This document shows, one piece after another, positions 35,415-43,548 of a stretch of 64,000 bases of DNA; position 1 is the stretch's first letter, and every line of letters begins with the position of its first letter. Source of the stretch: Bdellovibrionales bacterium (GTDB lineage Bacteria > Bdellovibrionota > Bdellovibrionia > Bdellovibrionales > JAMPXM01). A model generated the notes under the pieces. It made no database searches and was not told the DNA's origin. It saw nothing but the letters and a program-made list of their open reading frames with translations. Both the position numbers and the translations under genes were made by a program. The stretch is taken from positions 1 through 64,000 of the forward strand of contig JADJOF010000005.1 in NCBI GenBank assembly GCA_016713885.1, read 5' to 3'.

Positions 35415-36199
35415 GTTTGATTCATCCCTCGAGTGTTATTTCAAAAGAAGCCATCATTGCCGACGACGTCAAGATTGGTCCCTTTTGTATCATCATTGGC
35501 CGTGTTCGATTGGGACGCGGTTCAGTTCTTGATTCCCATGTCAGCCTTGGTAGTCCACATGGTGTGGTTGAGATTGGTGAGCGCAATCATTTTTGTGCGG
35601 GCGCTGTTGTTGGTGGTCCACCGCAGGATCTTTCCTACAAGGACCAAGAGACCAGGCTCATCATTGGCAACGACAACACATTTCGTGAAATGGTCACTGT
35701 GAATTGTGGTTCGCCGAAGCAAGGCTGGGGAACGACTCGGATCGGAAGCCACTGCCTGATCATGGCGTATTCGCACGTGGCACATGACTGTACGATAGGG
35801 GATCACGTGGTGATTGCCAACACGACGCAGCTCGCAGGACATGTGACATTTGAAGATCACGTGAAGGTGGGCGGCATCTGCGCGTTCAATCAGTTTGTAA
35901 AGGTCGGCAAGCATGCCTACATCGCGGGTGACGCGGCGGTGAACAAGGATATTTTGCCGTTCACGATCGCACAGGGGAAGTACGCGGTGATGCGGGCGTC
36001 GAACAAAATTGGGATGGAGCGGGCGGGCTATAGCAAGGAAGAGGTTGAGTCGATCAATCGCGCCGTCAGAATTATCACAAAAGGCGGACTAACGGTTGAG
36101 GATGCTTTGAACCGCATTCGCGAAGAGTGTAGCCCGTGTCCGGCCCTCACTGACTTTTTAAACTTTGCGACGAACTCGACAAGAGGACTCGCGATATGA
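35411..36199 (+). CDS. lpxA: UDP-N-acetylglucosamine acyltransferase
   Basis: This 262-residue LpxA catalyses the first lipid A step, transferring a 3-hydroxyacyl chain from ACP to UDP-GlcNAc (or its 3-amino analogue). The left-handed beta-helix hexapeptide pattern is evident, the catalytic His is in YSHVAHDCTIG, and the C-terminal helical region ends normally. It is coupled to fabZ and to the following oxidoreductase by 4-bp overlaps, which supports a shared operon. Confidence 0.96.
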   Translation: MSLIHPSSVISKEAIIADDVKIGPFCIIIGRVRLGRGSVLDSHVSLGSPHGVVEIGERNHFCAGAVVGGPPQDLSYKDQETRLIIGNDNTFREMVTVNCGSPKQGWGTTRIGSHCLIMAYSHVAHDCTIGDHVVIANTTQLAGHVTFEDHVKVGGICAFNQFVKVGKHAYIAGDAAVNKDILPFTIAQGKYAVMRASNKIGMERAGYSKEEVESINRAVRIITKGGLTVEDALNRIREECSPCPALTDFLNFATNSTRGLAI

Positions 36200-37188
36200 A
36201 ACCACTTCGCTGTGCAGTTGTCGGTGTTGGCTATCTTGGGCGCTTCCATGCGCAGAAGTACGCGAAGATTGCTGAGACGGCGGCACTGCCGGGAATTGAG
36301 TTTCTTGGAGTCGCCGATATGGATTCGGCGCGAGCGAAAGTGGTTGCTGATGAGTTGAAAACCAAAGCGTTTTCAGCGATCGACGACTTGGTTGGAAAAG
36401 TGGATGCGGTGACAATTGCCGCGAGCACCAAAGCTCACTATGAACTTGCGAAAAAGTTCTTGCTGGCTGGTTCCCATGTGAATGTTGAAAAGCCGATGAC
36501 CTCGACGCTTGCGGAAGGCGAAGAGCTCGTTCGGATTGCTCATGAGAAGGGCCTTGTTTTACAGGTTGGTCACGTCGAGCGTTTTAATCCGGCGCTGATC
36601 TCGGCCCGCGAAAAGCTATTGAAGCCGCTGTTTATTGAGTGCCATCGCCTGGCGCCATTTAAGCCGCGTGGCGTGGATGTTGATGTTGTATTGGATTTGA
36701 TGATCCACGACCTCGATGTGATTTTGTCACTCGTGAAATCAAAAGTGAAGAGCATCTCGGCAGTCGGAACGCCGGTTCTAACGAAGCTTGTGGATATTGC
36801 CAACGCGCGACTTGAGTTTGAGAACGGAACGATTGCGAACGTCACGGCAAGCCGCGTGTCGCAGTCGGCGACAAGAAAGTTTCGAGTGTTTCAACAGAAT
36901 CAATATCTCTCGATCGATTTTGGATCAGGGGATGTCAATCTGACGACCAAAACCGGCGGAGATTGGCCTTTGGATCTATCGACGGTGACAGATCCAAAGC
37001 AGTTGCCACTTGAACTTGAGCATTGGAGTTTAGAGAAGGGCGATGCGCTCTTTGATGAGACGATCGCATTCTTGCGTGCCTGTCAGGGCGATCGTGAAGT
37101 TGCGGTGTCGGGCGCAGACGGACTTGAGGCGATGCGCTTGGCGAGTGCGATTCAGGTTGCCATCGCAGAACGACTTCACGGGATATAG
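36196..37188 (+). CDS. Gfo/Idh/MocA oxidoreductase in lpx cluster (GnnA-like candidate)
   Basis: This 330-residue NAD-dependent oxidoreductase has a Rossmann motif VGVGYLGRFHAQKY (residues about 9-22), the EKP motif (NVEKPM) and a C-terminal alpha/beta domain with HDLDVI (the GGxxxDxxxH equivalent region as LDLMIHDLDV). Its place between lpxA and lpxB, coupled by ATGA, recalls gnnA, which oxidises UDP-GlcNAc at C3 before amination so that LpxA builds a 2,3-diamino sugar. The partner aminotransferase GnnB is not in the window, so this role is inferred. Confidence 0.8.
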   Translation: MKPLRCAVVGVGYLGRFHAQKYAKIAETAALPGIEFLGVADMDSARAKVVADELKTKAFSAIDDLVGKVDAVTIAASTKAHYELAKKFLLAGSHVNVEKPMTSTLAEGEELVRIAHEKGLVLQVGHVERFNPALISAREKLLKPLFIECHRLAPFKPRGVDVDVVLDLMIHDLDVILSLVKSKVKSISAVGTPVLTKLVDIANARLEFENGTIANVTASRVSQSATRKFRVFQQNQYLSIDFGSGDVNLTTKTGGDWPLDLSTVTDPKQLPLELEHWSLEKGDALFDETIAFLRACQGDREVAVSGADGLEAMRLASAIQVAIAERLHGI

Positions 37189-37193
37189 ATGCC

Positions 37194-38345
37194 ATGTCGA
37201 GAGTCTTGATCGTCGCTGGTGAAGCGTCCTCTAGTCTTTACGCTCAGCGATTGATTGAGCATTGGAAGCGTGAGGGCCGAACGGTTGAGACGTTTGGGAT
37301 TGGCAGTCGCTCGATGGAGAGCCTGGGCTTTCGTTGCCTTGGGCGTTCAGAAGAGATGGCGGTTGTTGGTTTGATGGAGGTGATTCGTCACTTTCCGCTC
37401 ATTCGGCGTGTTTATCATTCACTTCTCGAGGAGTGCGATCGAGCTAAGCCCGATGTCGCACTTTTGCTCGACTATCCTGATTTCAACCTCCGTTTGGCGA
37501 AGGACCTGAAGAAACGCGGCATCAAGGTCGTGTACTATATATCACCACAGGTTTGGGCTTGGCGCCGCGGGCGTGTGAAGCTGATAAAAAAAGTCGTCGA
37601 TGAAATGTTGGTGCTGTTTCCATTCGAGGAGACATTTTATCGCGAGCATGGTGTGAAGGCCGCCTTTGTTGGTCACCCTCTACTGGATGAGCTTGATCAC
37701 CTTTCAAAAGATGTTGAGCTTTCACGTCAGCGGTTTGGTTTGAAAAATGATGAACTGGTTTTGGGGCTGATGCCCGGAAGTCGTGAGAGTGAGCTCAAGA
37801 ACCATTTGAAGGAGCAGCTTTCTGCGGCTGAGCTTTTAACTCGGCGGTATCCGAAAATTCGAGCTGTTTTACTCTGTGCCCCAACGATTGAGCGGGAGCG
37901 ACTACAGGCGGCAGCATCCGATATTTCAACGCCCATTCAGATCATCAAATCAGAACCATTTGAAATGATCGGCGTCTGCGATTTCTTGTTGGTGGCCTCA
38001 GGTACGGCGACGCTGATGGTGGGGCTTTTGGAAAAACCGATGGTAATCATGTATCGCATGAGTGCAATCACCGCATGGTTTGCAAAGCGGCTGGTTAAAC
38101 ACACTCGGTTTTTCGGCATGGTGAATTTGGTGATGGATCGGGAAGTGGCGCGTGAACTCTTTCAAGAAGAGGCGTCTGCTGCAGGAATGGCGACCGAGCT
38201 TGAGAAGTTTGTCGACGATGGCGCGCGCCGTGCGAAGATGATTGAGCTGAAAGAATTAAAGGCGCGTCTTGGAAGTCAGGGTGCAACAGTGCGTGTGGCG
38301 GCCGCTCTTGAGCCGTATTTGAATCAAGGTGGCCGGTCAGGATGA
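37194..38345 (+). CDS. lpxB: lipid-A-disaccharide synthase
   Basis: This 383-residue GT19 glycosyltransferase joins UDP-diacylglucosamine with lipid X to form the tetra-acyl disaccharide. The core is clear: YYISPQVWAWRRGRVK, LPFEETFYREHGV in the form LFPFEETFYREHGVK, FVGHPLLDE, GLMPGSRESELKNHL and VASGTATLMVGLL. The N-terminal GEASGD motif reads GEASSSLYAQ here, losing the Gly-Asp. It sits 5 bp after the Gfo/Idh gene and overlaps lpxK by ATGA. Confidence 0.93.
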   Translation: MSRVLIVAGEASSSLYAQRLIEHWKREGRTVETFGIGSRSMESLGFRCLGRSEEMAVVGLMEVIRHFPLIRRVYHSLLEECDRAKPDVALLLDYPDFNLRLAKDLKKRGIKVVYYISPQVWAWRRGRVKLIKKVVDEMLVLFPFEETFYREHGVKAAFVGHPLLDELDHLSKDVELSRQRFGLKNDELVLGLMPGSRESELKNHLKEQLSAAELLTRRYPKIRAVLLCAPTIERERLQAAASDISTPIQIIKSEPFEMIGVCDFLLVASGTATLMVGLLEKPMVIMYRMSAITAWFAKRLVKHTRFFGMVNLVMDREVARELFQEEASAAGMATELEKFVDDGARRAKMIELKELKARLGSQGATVRVAAALEPYLNQGGRSG

Positions 38346-39382
38346 TACGGCTTTTACTTTCTCCGATTTTGATCCCAATGTCTTTTGTCTACGCGGCCAT
38401 TGTGGCGCTTCGAAACTTTTTTTTTGATCGCGGCCTTTTTAGAGCCGATGACTGCGGTGCGATCGTTGTCTCGATTGGCAATTTGTCGGCCGGAGGCACG
38501 GGGAAAACACCCATCACAGCAGTCTTGGCTGAGCGCCTTGGTCGGGGGCGAAGACTCGGCATCGTCTCGCGTGGCTATGGACGGAAGAGTCATGAGTCGA
38601 TGCGTGTTCAGCCAGGCTTCGAGAATGCGCCAGCGCTTTTTGGCGACGAGGCGACGTGGCTTGCTGAACGGTTGGCGGTGCCGGTGCAGGTTGGCGCAAA
38701 GCGTGTGCGTGCGGCTCAAGACCTTGTCGCGAGCGAAGGTGTACGCTTGATTTTGCTCGATGACGGTTTTCAACATCGATGGCTCGCTCGAAACTTCGAT
38801 ATCGTTTTGATTGATGCGAGCGCACCTCGTTGGCAGGTGGCGCCGCTTCCGTGGGGACGCCGTCGAGAACCGTGGACGGCTCTTCGGCGCGCGTCGGCCG
38901 TGTTTTTGACAAAGACGTCCGAGGTCAGTGAAGAGGAGTTGAGCGGACTTGAAGACCGCATTCGACGCGAGGCCGGTGAGAAGATTTCGATTCTGCGTTG
39001 GGCGCAGACGGCGCGGCTCCCCGCGGTACCGTCTGGGCGGGGAGTATTGGTGGCAGGGATCGCAAAACCTTCAGACTTCTTTTTGGGAGTTGAGGCGATC
39101 GTGGGTCGTGACCGTGTCGCTGAGCGAATCGCCAATCCCGACCATCACGACTATACCTCATCAGAGGTCGAGGCGATTTTGCGTACGGCTCAAGAGACAA
39201 AGGCCGATTGGGTCGCGACAACCGAAAAGGATTTTGTGAAGCTGAGTCGCCTTTGGCCAGCATCGGCCATTGTGCTTTTGAGTTCAACACTTGAAGTTCG
39301 GCCGGCTCGGGAGTCTGATCAGGTTGAGTTGGAGCGTCTCTATGGCCGCATCGAAAAAGTCCTCAGTGTCGGGAATTCGTGA
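38342..39382 (+). CDS. lpxK: tetraacyldisaccharide 4'-kinase
   Basis: This 346-residue LpxK phosphorylates the 4' position of the lipid A disaccharide at the inner membrane. It has an N-terminal membrane-associated helix, the P-loop LSAGGTGKTP (about residues 49-58), and LLDDGFQHR with the catalytic Asp, as well as the VSRGYGRK switch region. It is coupled with lpxB. The downstream acyltransferase starts inside its 3' end (41 bp overlap). Confidence 0.94.
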   Translation: MIRLLLSPILIPMSFVYAAIVALRNFFFDRGLFRADDCGAIVVSIGNLSAGGTGKTPITAVLAERLGRGRRLGIVSRGYGRKSHESMRVQPGFENAPALFGDEATWLAERLAVPVQVGAKRVRAAQDLVASEGVRLILLDDGFQHRWLARNFDIVLIDASAPRWQVAPLPWGRRREPWTALRRASAVFLTKTSEVSEEELSGLEDRIRREAGEKISILRWAQTARLPAVPSGRGVLVAGIAKPSDFFLGVEAIVGRDRVAERIANPDHHDYTSSEVEAILRTAQETKADWVATTEKDFVKLSRLWPASAIVLLSSTLEVRPARESDQVELERLYGRIEKVLSVGNS

Positions 39383-40235
39383 GTTTATTCGTCTTATCCT
39401 GCGCGAAACAGTAAGGTGGCTGATTTGGCCTCTGGGATCGCTACTGGGAATTCTGTGGATTGATGTTTTGCGAATCCGAAGGAAAGTTGCCGTCGACAAT
39501 GTTGCGCTGGCGTTTCCGGAGTGGTCGCGCGCAGAGCAGGTTCGTGTTGCCCGAGCGTCGCTTCGCCATATGGGGCGAACGCTTGTTGAGTTTATGTTGT
39601 TTCCAGTCTTACGCCCGCGTGATCTTGAGACGCTCTTTGTTTTTAAGGGAGAACAGAATATCACGAAGTCGCTTGAAGCGAAAAAAGGCGTCTTGATGTT
39701 GTCGCTCCATCTTGGCAATGGTGATTTGGCCGTCGCCGCTCTTTCACAGAAGGGCTGGTCGATCTCGTTGATCTCTAAACTTTTTAAAGCGAAATGGCTC
39801 AACGATTTTTGGTTTGGTCTTCGTGCCAAACATGGAACAAAGTTCATTGCCCCCGAGAAGTCGTCGTTTGAGATTTTGCGAGCCTTAAAGGCCAATCGAA
39901 TCGTGGCTTTTGTTCTCGATCAGTTCATGGGCCCGCCGGTCGGTTGTAAGACGACATTCTTTGGAGTGGAGACTGGGACGGCGATGGGACTCGCGCTGAT
40001 GGCAGAGAGAACCGGGGCGGCGGTGGTGCCATCCTACAACTATCGCGACCGGCTGGGGCACTGGGTAATCGTGTTTGATGAGCCGATCCCATGGCGCGAT
40101 CTTGGCCCAAAGGCCAGTCGAGATGAAAACATCGCTGCCATGACCCAGGTGTACACGGATAAGATTGAAGAAATCATTCGTCAGCACCCTGAGCAATGGA
40201 TGTGGATTCACCGTCGATGGAAGAGATTCGCTTAA
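39342..40235 (+). CDS. lysophospholipid/lipid A acyltransferase (LpxL/HtrB type)
   Basis: This 297-residue acyltransferase of the LpxL/LpxM family has one N-terminal membrane helix (LIWPLGSLLGILWIDVL). The catalytic H-x4-D is in SLHLGNGDL, and the C-terminal QWMWIHRRWKRF is diagnostic. It would add a secondary acyl chain to lipid A. ATG 39342 has GGAG 8 nt upstream; the longer frame from 39291 lies wholly within lpxK. The following lipoprotein gene starts 19 bp before its end. Confidence 0.87.
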   Translation: MAASKKSSVSGIREFIRLILRETVRWLIWPLGSLLGILWIDVLRIRRKVAVDNVALAFPEWSRAEQVRVARASLRHMGRTLVEFMLFPVLRPRDLETLFVFKGEQNITKSLEAKKGVLMLSLHLGNGDLAVAALSQKGWSISLISKLFKAKWLNDFWFGLRAKHGTKFIAPEKSSFEILRALKANRIVAFVLDQFMGPPVGCKTTFFGVETGTAMGLALMAERTGAAVVPSYNYRDRLGHWVIVFDEPIPWRDLGPKASRDENIAAMTQVYTDKIEEIIRQHPEQWMWIHRRWKRFA

Positions 40236-41279
40236 AGGTTCGCAAGCTTACGCCAAGATTTTTGGGCAGCGCGATTGTCGCGCTGGCGCTGATTGGTTGT
40301 GCGAGTCGCTTCCTTCAGTTCGATGATGCTGACAAAGTTCTTCAGAATAAAGAGTTCGATTCGGCGATCAAGGTCAAGGAGTTGCCACCGCCGGAGCCGA
40401 CCCCGGTGCCGACACCGGTGGTGAGCGGAGCCGAAGTGCCTCCCGCTATTGCACCAACACCGACGCCGGTGCCAACTCCTGTGCCGAAGGGAAAGAAAAA
40501 GGGAAAGCAAGCGGCTGTACCCGTTGGCCCCGTGCTGCGTGAGCCGCGCATTGAAGACGATGAAGGAATGACGACGCGGCGGCCTTTGATCGATCCATTT
40601 AAGGTCGGTGAAGAGGTCACTCTTGATATTTCCTACTTTGGCGTCGATGCGGGTGAGTTGATTATTCAGACGCTGCCGTTTGTGGAAGTGAATGGCCGGC
40701 GCGCCTACCGTTTTCGCTCATTTGCAAAGACAGTTTCAGTTTTTGAGATGTTTTATAAGGTCGATGACGTTGCTGAAACATTTGTCGACTACGAGACGCT
40801 GAATCCGTTCAGCTACACGCTCGACGTGAAAGAGTCGAAGCTTCTGCGCGATGCGCGAGCGCTCCATGATTGGCAAAAAGGTCGGATGTTCTATTGGGAT
40901 AAGAAAATCACGAAGGACAGTGGGGTTGAAGAAAAAAGAGGACTGGGAGATTCCGGCCTATTCGCAGAATATTTTTTCTGCTCTTTGGTACCTTCGAATA
41001 TTCAAACTAACGCCGGGAAAAAAACTCAAGTTCCATATGGCTCATGAGGGCGAAGTATTGCTCATCACCATGGAGGTCTTGAGGCGTGAAAAGCTCAAAA
41101 CCTCCGTTGGTGAATTGAACACCGTTGTACTCCGGCCATCGGCCGAGAAGAACGGTGAGAAGAAGGATATTGGCAATAATCTCTTCTGGCTCACGGACGA
41201 TGAGCGCAAGCTCATGGTGCGAATGGAGTCCAAGATCAAGCTGGGCACGATCGTCGGATCGCTCACCAGTCTCAAGTAA
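40217..41279 (+). pseudogene. DUF3108 lipoprotein, frameshifted near 40930-40940
   Basis: The frame from ATG 40217 opens with a lipoprotein signal (lipobox ALIGC), a Pro/Thr-rich linker (repeats of PTPVP) and then VGEEVTLDISYFGVDAGEL, the start of a DUF3108 domain. In a run of six As at about 40931-40936 the frame is lost; another frame resumes as KEDWEIPAYSQNIFSALWYL and runs to 41279 with the rest of the domain. Removing one A gives a smooth protein of about 353 residues. DUF3108 proteins are periplasmic beta-rich proteins of unknown function often near LPS genes. Confidence 0.75.
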
Positions 41280-41323
41280 GGAACTGGATCAAGGTCCGAT
41301 TCCGGCCGTACTCCGAAGCAGCC

Positions 41324-41329
41324 TATAAT
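41324..41329 (+). promoter_or_regulatory. perfect -10 box just upstream of the GT9 gene
   Basis: TATAAT ends 6 nt before ATG 41336, so a transcript would start at or next to the ATG (leaderless), unless translation begins further downstream. The -35 region (TTCCGG at 18 bp) is weak. Confidence 0.4.
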
Positions 41330-41335
41330 AGATCC

Positions 41336-42556
41336 ATGTCTGATGCTCGCGCAGTTCCTCAAGTCGATTGCCGATATTTTAATGGCTATAAACCATGTGG
41401 GCGAAGCGAGCAGTGTGCGGCTTCGTGCGAGAAGAAAGAGATGGTCACGACTCATCTGCTGCTGATTCATCTGGGGGCGCTGGGTGCGGTTGTGCGCTCG
41501 ACAGCGCTGCTTCCTGCAATACGTCGTCGCTACCCGCATTCGCACATCACTTGGGTGACGGATCGTCCAGCGGATCGCTTGCTTGCGGGGCATCCACTCG
41601 TTGATCGCGTTGTCGTGAATGATCACGACGGCATTCTTGAACTTCGAGCGATGAGTTTTGATGTCGCGCTGGTTGTTGATAAGAGTCTGCGCGCATCAGG
41701 AATTCTGGCTTCGACCTCGGCTGATTTGGTTTTGGGTTTTAAGGCAGAAGGTAACGGAGCGATCGTTCCGGCCAATCCTGAGGCGCGAGAACTATGGGAA
41801 ATTGGACTCTCTGATCACGTGAAGTTTCATGTGAATCGGAAGACCGAGACACAGCTGATTCACGAAGCTTTGGATCTCGGCCCCTGGCAGCGCGACCCCT
41901 ATAGTCTTCACCTCGCACCCGAAGAACAGGAGCAGGTGAGTTTGCGGCGTAAGGAATGGGGGAAGGGGCATCGTGCGATCATCGGCATCAACACCGGCTG
42001 CGCGGCGACGCTCCCGGCAAAGAAGCTCTCGGTCGCAGGACATGTTGAATTGATCTCGCGGCTCTTAGTGGAGTCGAATGGAATCAGTATCGTCCTTTTG
42101 GGAGGACGAGAGGACACGGCACGAAACTTTGAAATCACTTGCGGTGTTTTTAAGAGAACGGGAAAAGCGGTCATCGAGTCTCCGACCGAAGGTGGGCTTC
42201 GCGATGGTTTGGTGAGCGTTGCGGCATGCGACGTCGTGATCAGCGGTGATAGTCTTGGGATGCACATGGCGATTGCGATGGGATTGCCCGTGGTGGCGTG
42301 GTTTGGGCCAAGCTGTGCGCATGAAATTGATCTTTATGGCCGCGGTGTCGCAATTCAAACAAAGGCGACCTGTTCGCCGTGTTGGAAGCGTCATTGTCCA
42401 AAACAGACCGCAAAAGAGACCATGTGTTATGACCAAATCGATTGGACCGAGATGGTCAACGCCGTGTACGCTCTTTTGAGTGATAGCCATTCTGCAAACC
42501 GCCTTCCTGGGCGATACACTTCTATCGATCCCTCTGGCTCAAGCGCTTCGCGCTGA
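41336..42556 (+). CDS. GT9 glycosyltransferase (heptosyltransferase-like) with Cys-rich N-terminus
   Basis: This 406-residue GT9/heptosyltransferase-fold protein has LLLIHLGALGAVVRSTALLP (start of the GT-B fold, about residues 40-59), INTGCAATLPAKKL and the donor-site SGDSLGMHMAIAMGLPVVAWFGP. It would extend the LPS core. Residues 12-31 carry four cysteines (12, 21, 27, 31), a possible metal knuckle before the GT domain, and CSPCWKRHCP near the end adds more. An internal ATG at about 41441 would omit the N-terminal knuckle. The last 77 bp overlap the next gene. Confidence 0.82.
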   Translation: MSDARAVPQVDCRYFNGYKPCGRSEQCAASCEKKEMVTTHLLLIHLGALGAVVRSTALLPAIRRRYPHSHITWVTDRPADRLLAGHPLVDRVVVNDHDGILELRAMSFDVALVVDKSLRASGILASTSADLVLGFKAEGNGAIVPANPEARELWEIGLSDHVKFHVNRKTETQLIHEALDLGPWQRDPYSLHLAPEEQEQVSLRRKEWGKGHRAIIGINTGCAATLPAKKLSVAGHVELISRLLVESNGISIVLLGGREDTARNFEITCGVFKRTGKAVIESPTEGGLRDGLVSVAACDVVISGDSLGMHMAIAMGLPVVAWFGPSCAHEIDLYGRGVAIQTKATCSPCWKRHCPKQTAKETMCYDQIDWTEMVNAVYALLSDSHSANRLPGRYTSIDPSGSSASR

Positions 42557-43541
42557 AGGGCATGAGCTGACATTGGTTTGCCGTCGGGGGCTGGGGTCTT
42601 TCTTTTTGGGCCTTGGACTATTTAAAGATGTCATTGAAGTCGAAAAGGGCCGCACGGAAAGCTATCGAGCAGCAAGACTGAAACTCAGCGGTGTTCGCCT
42701 GTTGATTTCTCCTCATGAATCGCCGCGTTCAAAGCTCCTGGCGATGAGGCTCCGTGTCGATGGCGTATCGACTGTTGGTTACAGCGGCGGCTTGCTTTCA
42801 CGTTTGGCGTATACGAAGGCGAGTCCTCGGCCGATGCATTTGCCCGAAGCGATACGCCAGTTGGCACTTCTCGAGAATGACTCGGAGCTATGGTCAGCAT
42901 CACTCTGGCGTTCGCGTCTCGCCGAATTTTCTAAAGCACAAGGTGCGCCAGGAGGTTTGACGGTAACAGGTGAATTGATGCCCGTTCCCGATTGGGCGTC
43001 CATGCAGCTTGATTTGTTTTCTGAGCTTACGCGAACAAAGACGGTGGTTTTGGCGCCAGGCAGTGTGTGGGCCACGAAGCGTTGGACGCCCGATGGGTTT
43101 GCTGAGGTCGGTGCGGCGATGCTCGAGCGTGGATATACAATCGAGCTTGTGGGTACGCGTGAGGAACGCGGTATTTGTGAGAGCGTTGCTGCGCGGATCA
43201 GGAGTCTTACTGCGTTCGGGAAAATTGAGAATCGCGCGGGAGAAATGGATCTTCTGCTGACGGCGCGAACGATTGCCGGGGCTCGCTTTGCTGTGACCAA
43301 TGATTCGGGCGCCATGCATATCGCTGCGATGGTTGGGACTCCGGTGGTTGGCATTTTTGGCCCAACGGTTCTCGATTTTGGCTACCGTCCTTGGTCCTTA
43401 AATGCCAAAGTGATTCAACCTGAAGCCATCTTGAAGTGTCGTCCCTGCGGTAAGCATGGCGCGCAGAAATGTCCGATTGGAACACACGAGTGTATGACCG
43501 GAATTTTGGCAACGTCAGTACTTCGGCAGTTAGCCGATTGA
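42480..43541 (+). CDS. GT9 glycosyltransferase (WaaF-like)
   Basis: This 353-residue GT9 enzyme starts MIAILQTAFLGDTLLSIPLA, the standard beginning of ADP-heptose:LPS heptosyltransferases, and contains VLAPGSVWATKRWTPDGFAE and TNDSGAMHIAAMVGTPVVGIFGP with the D/H nucleotide-sugar motif. WaaF-type (heptosyltransferase II) is the best fit but the donor sugar is not certain. It starts with GTG 42480 within the end of the preceding GT9 gene. C-terminal CRPCGKHGAQKCPIGTHECM is Cys-rich, as in many GT9 proteins. Confidence 0.85.
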   Translation: MIAILQTAFLGDTLLSIPLAQALRAEGHELTLVCRRGLGSFFLGLGLFKDVIEVEKGRTESYRAARLKLSGVRLLISPHESPRSKLLAMRLRVDGVSTVGYSGGLLSRLAYTKASPRPMHLPEAIRQLALLENDSELWSASLWRSRLAEFSKAQGAPGGLTVTGELMPVPDWASMQLDLFSELTRTKTVVLAPGSVWATKRWTPDGFAEVGAAMLERGYTIELVGTREERGICESVAARIRSLTAFGKIENRAGEMDLLLTARTIAGARFAVTNDSGAMHIAAMVGTPVVGIFGPTVLDFGYRPWSLNAKVIQPEAILKCRPCGKHGAQKCPIGTHECMTGILATSVLRQLAD

Positions 43542-43548
43542 GGAAAAA

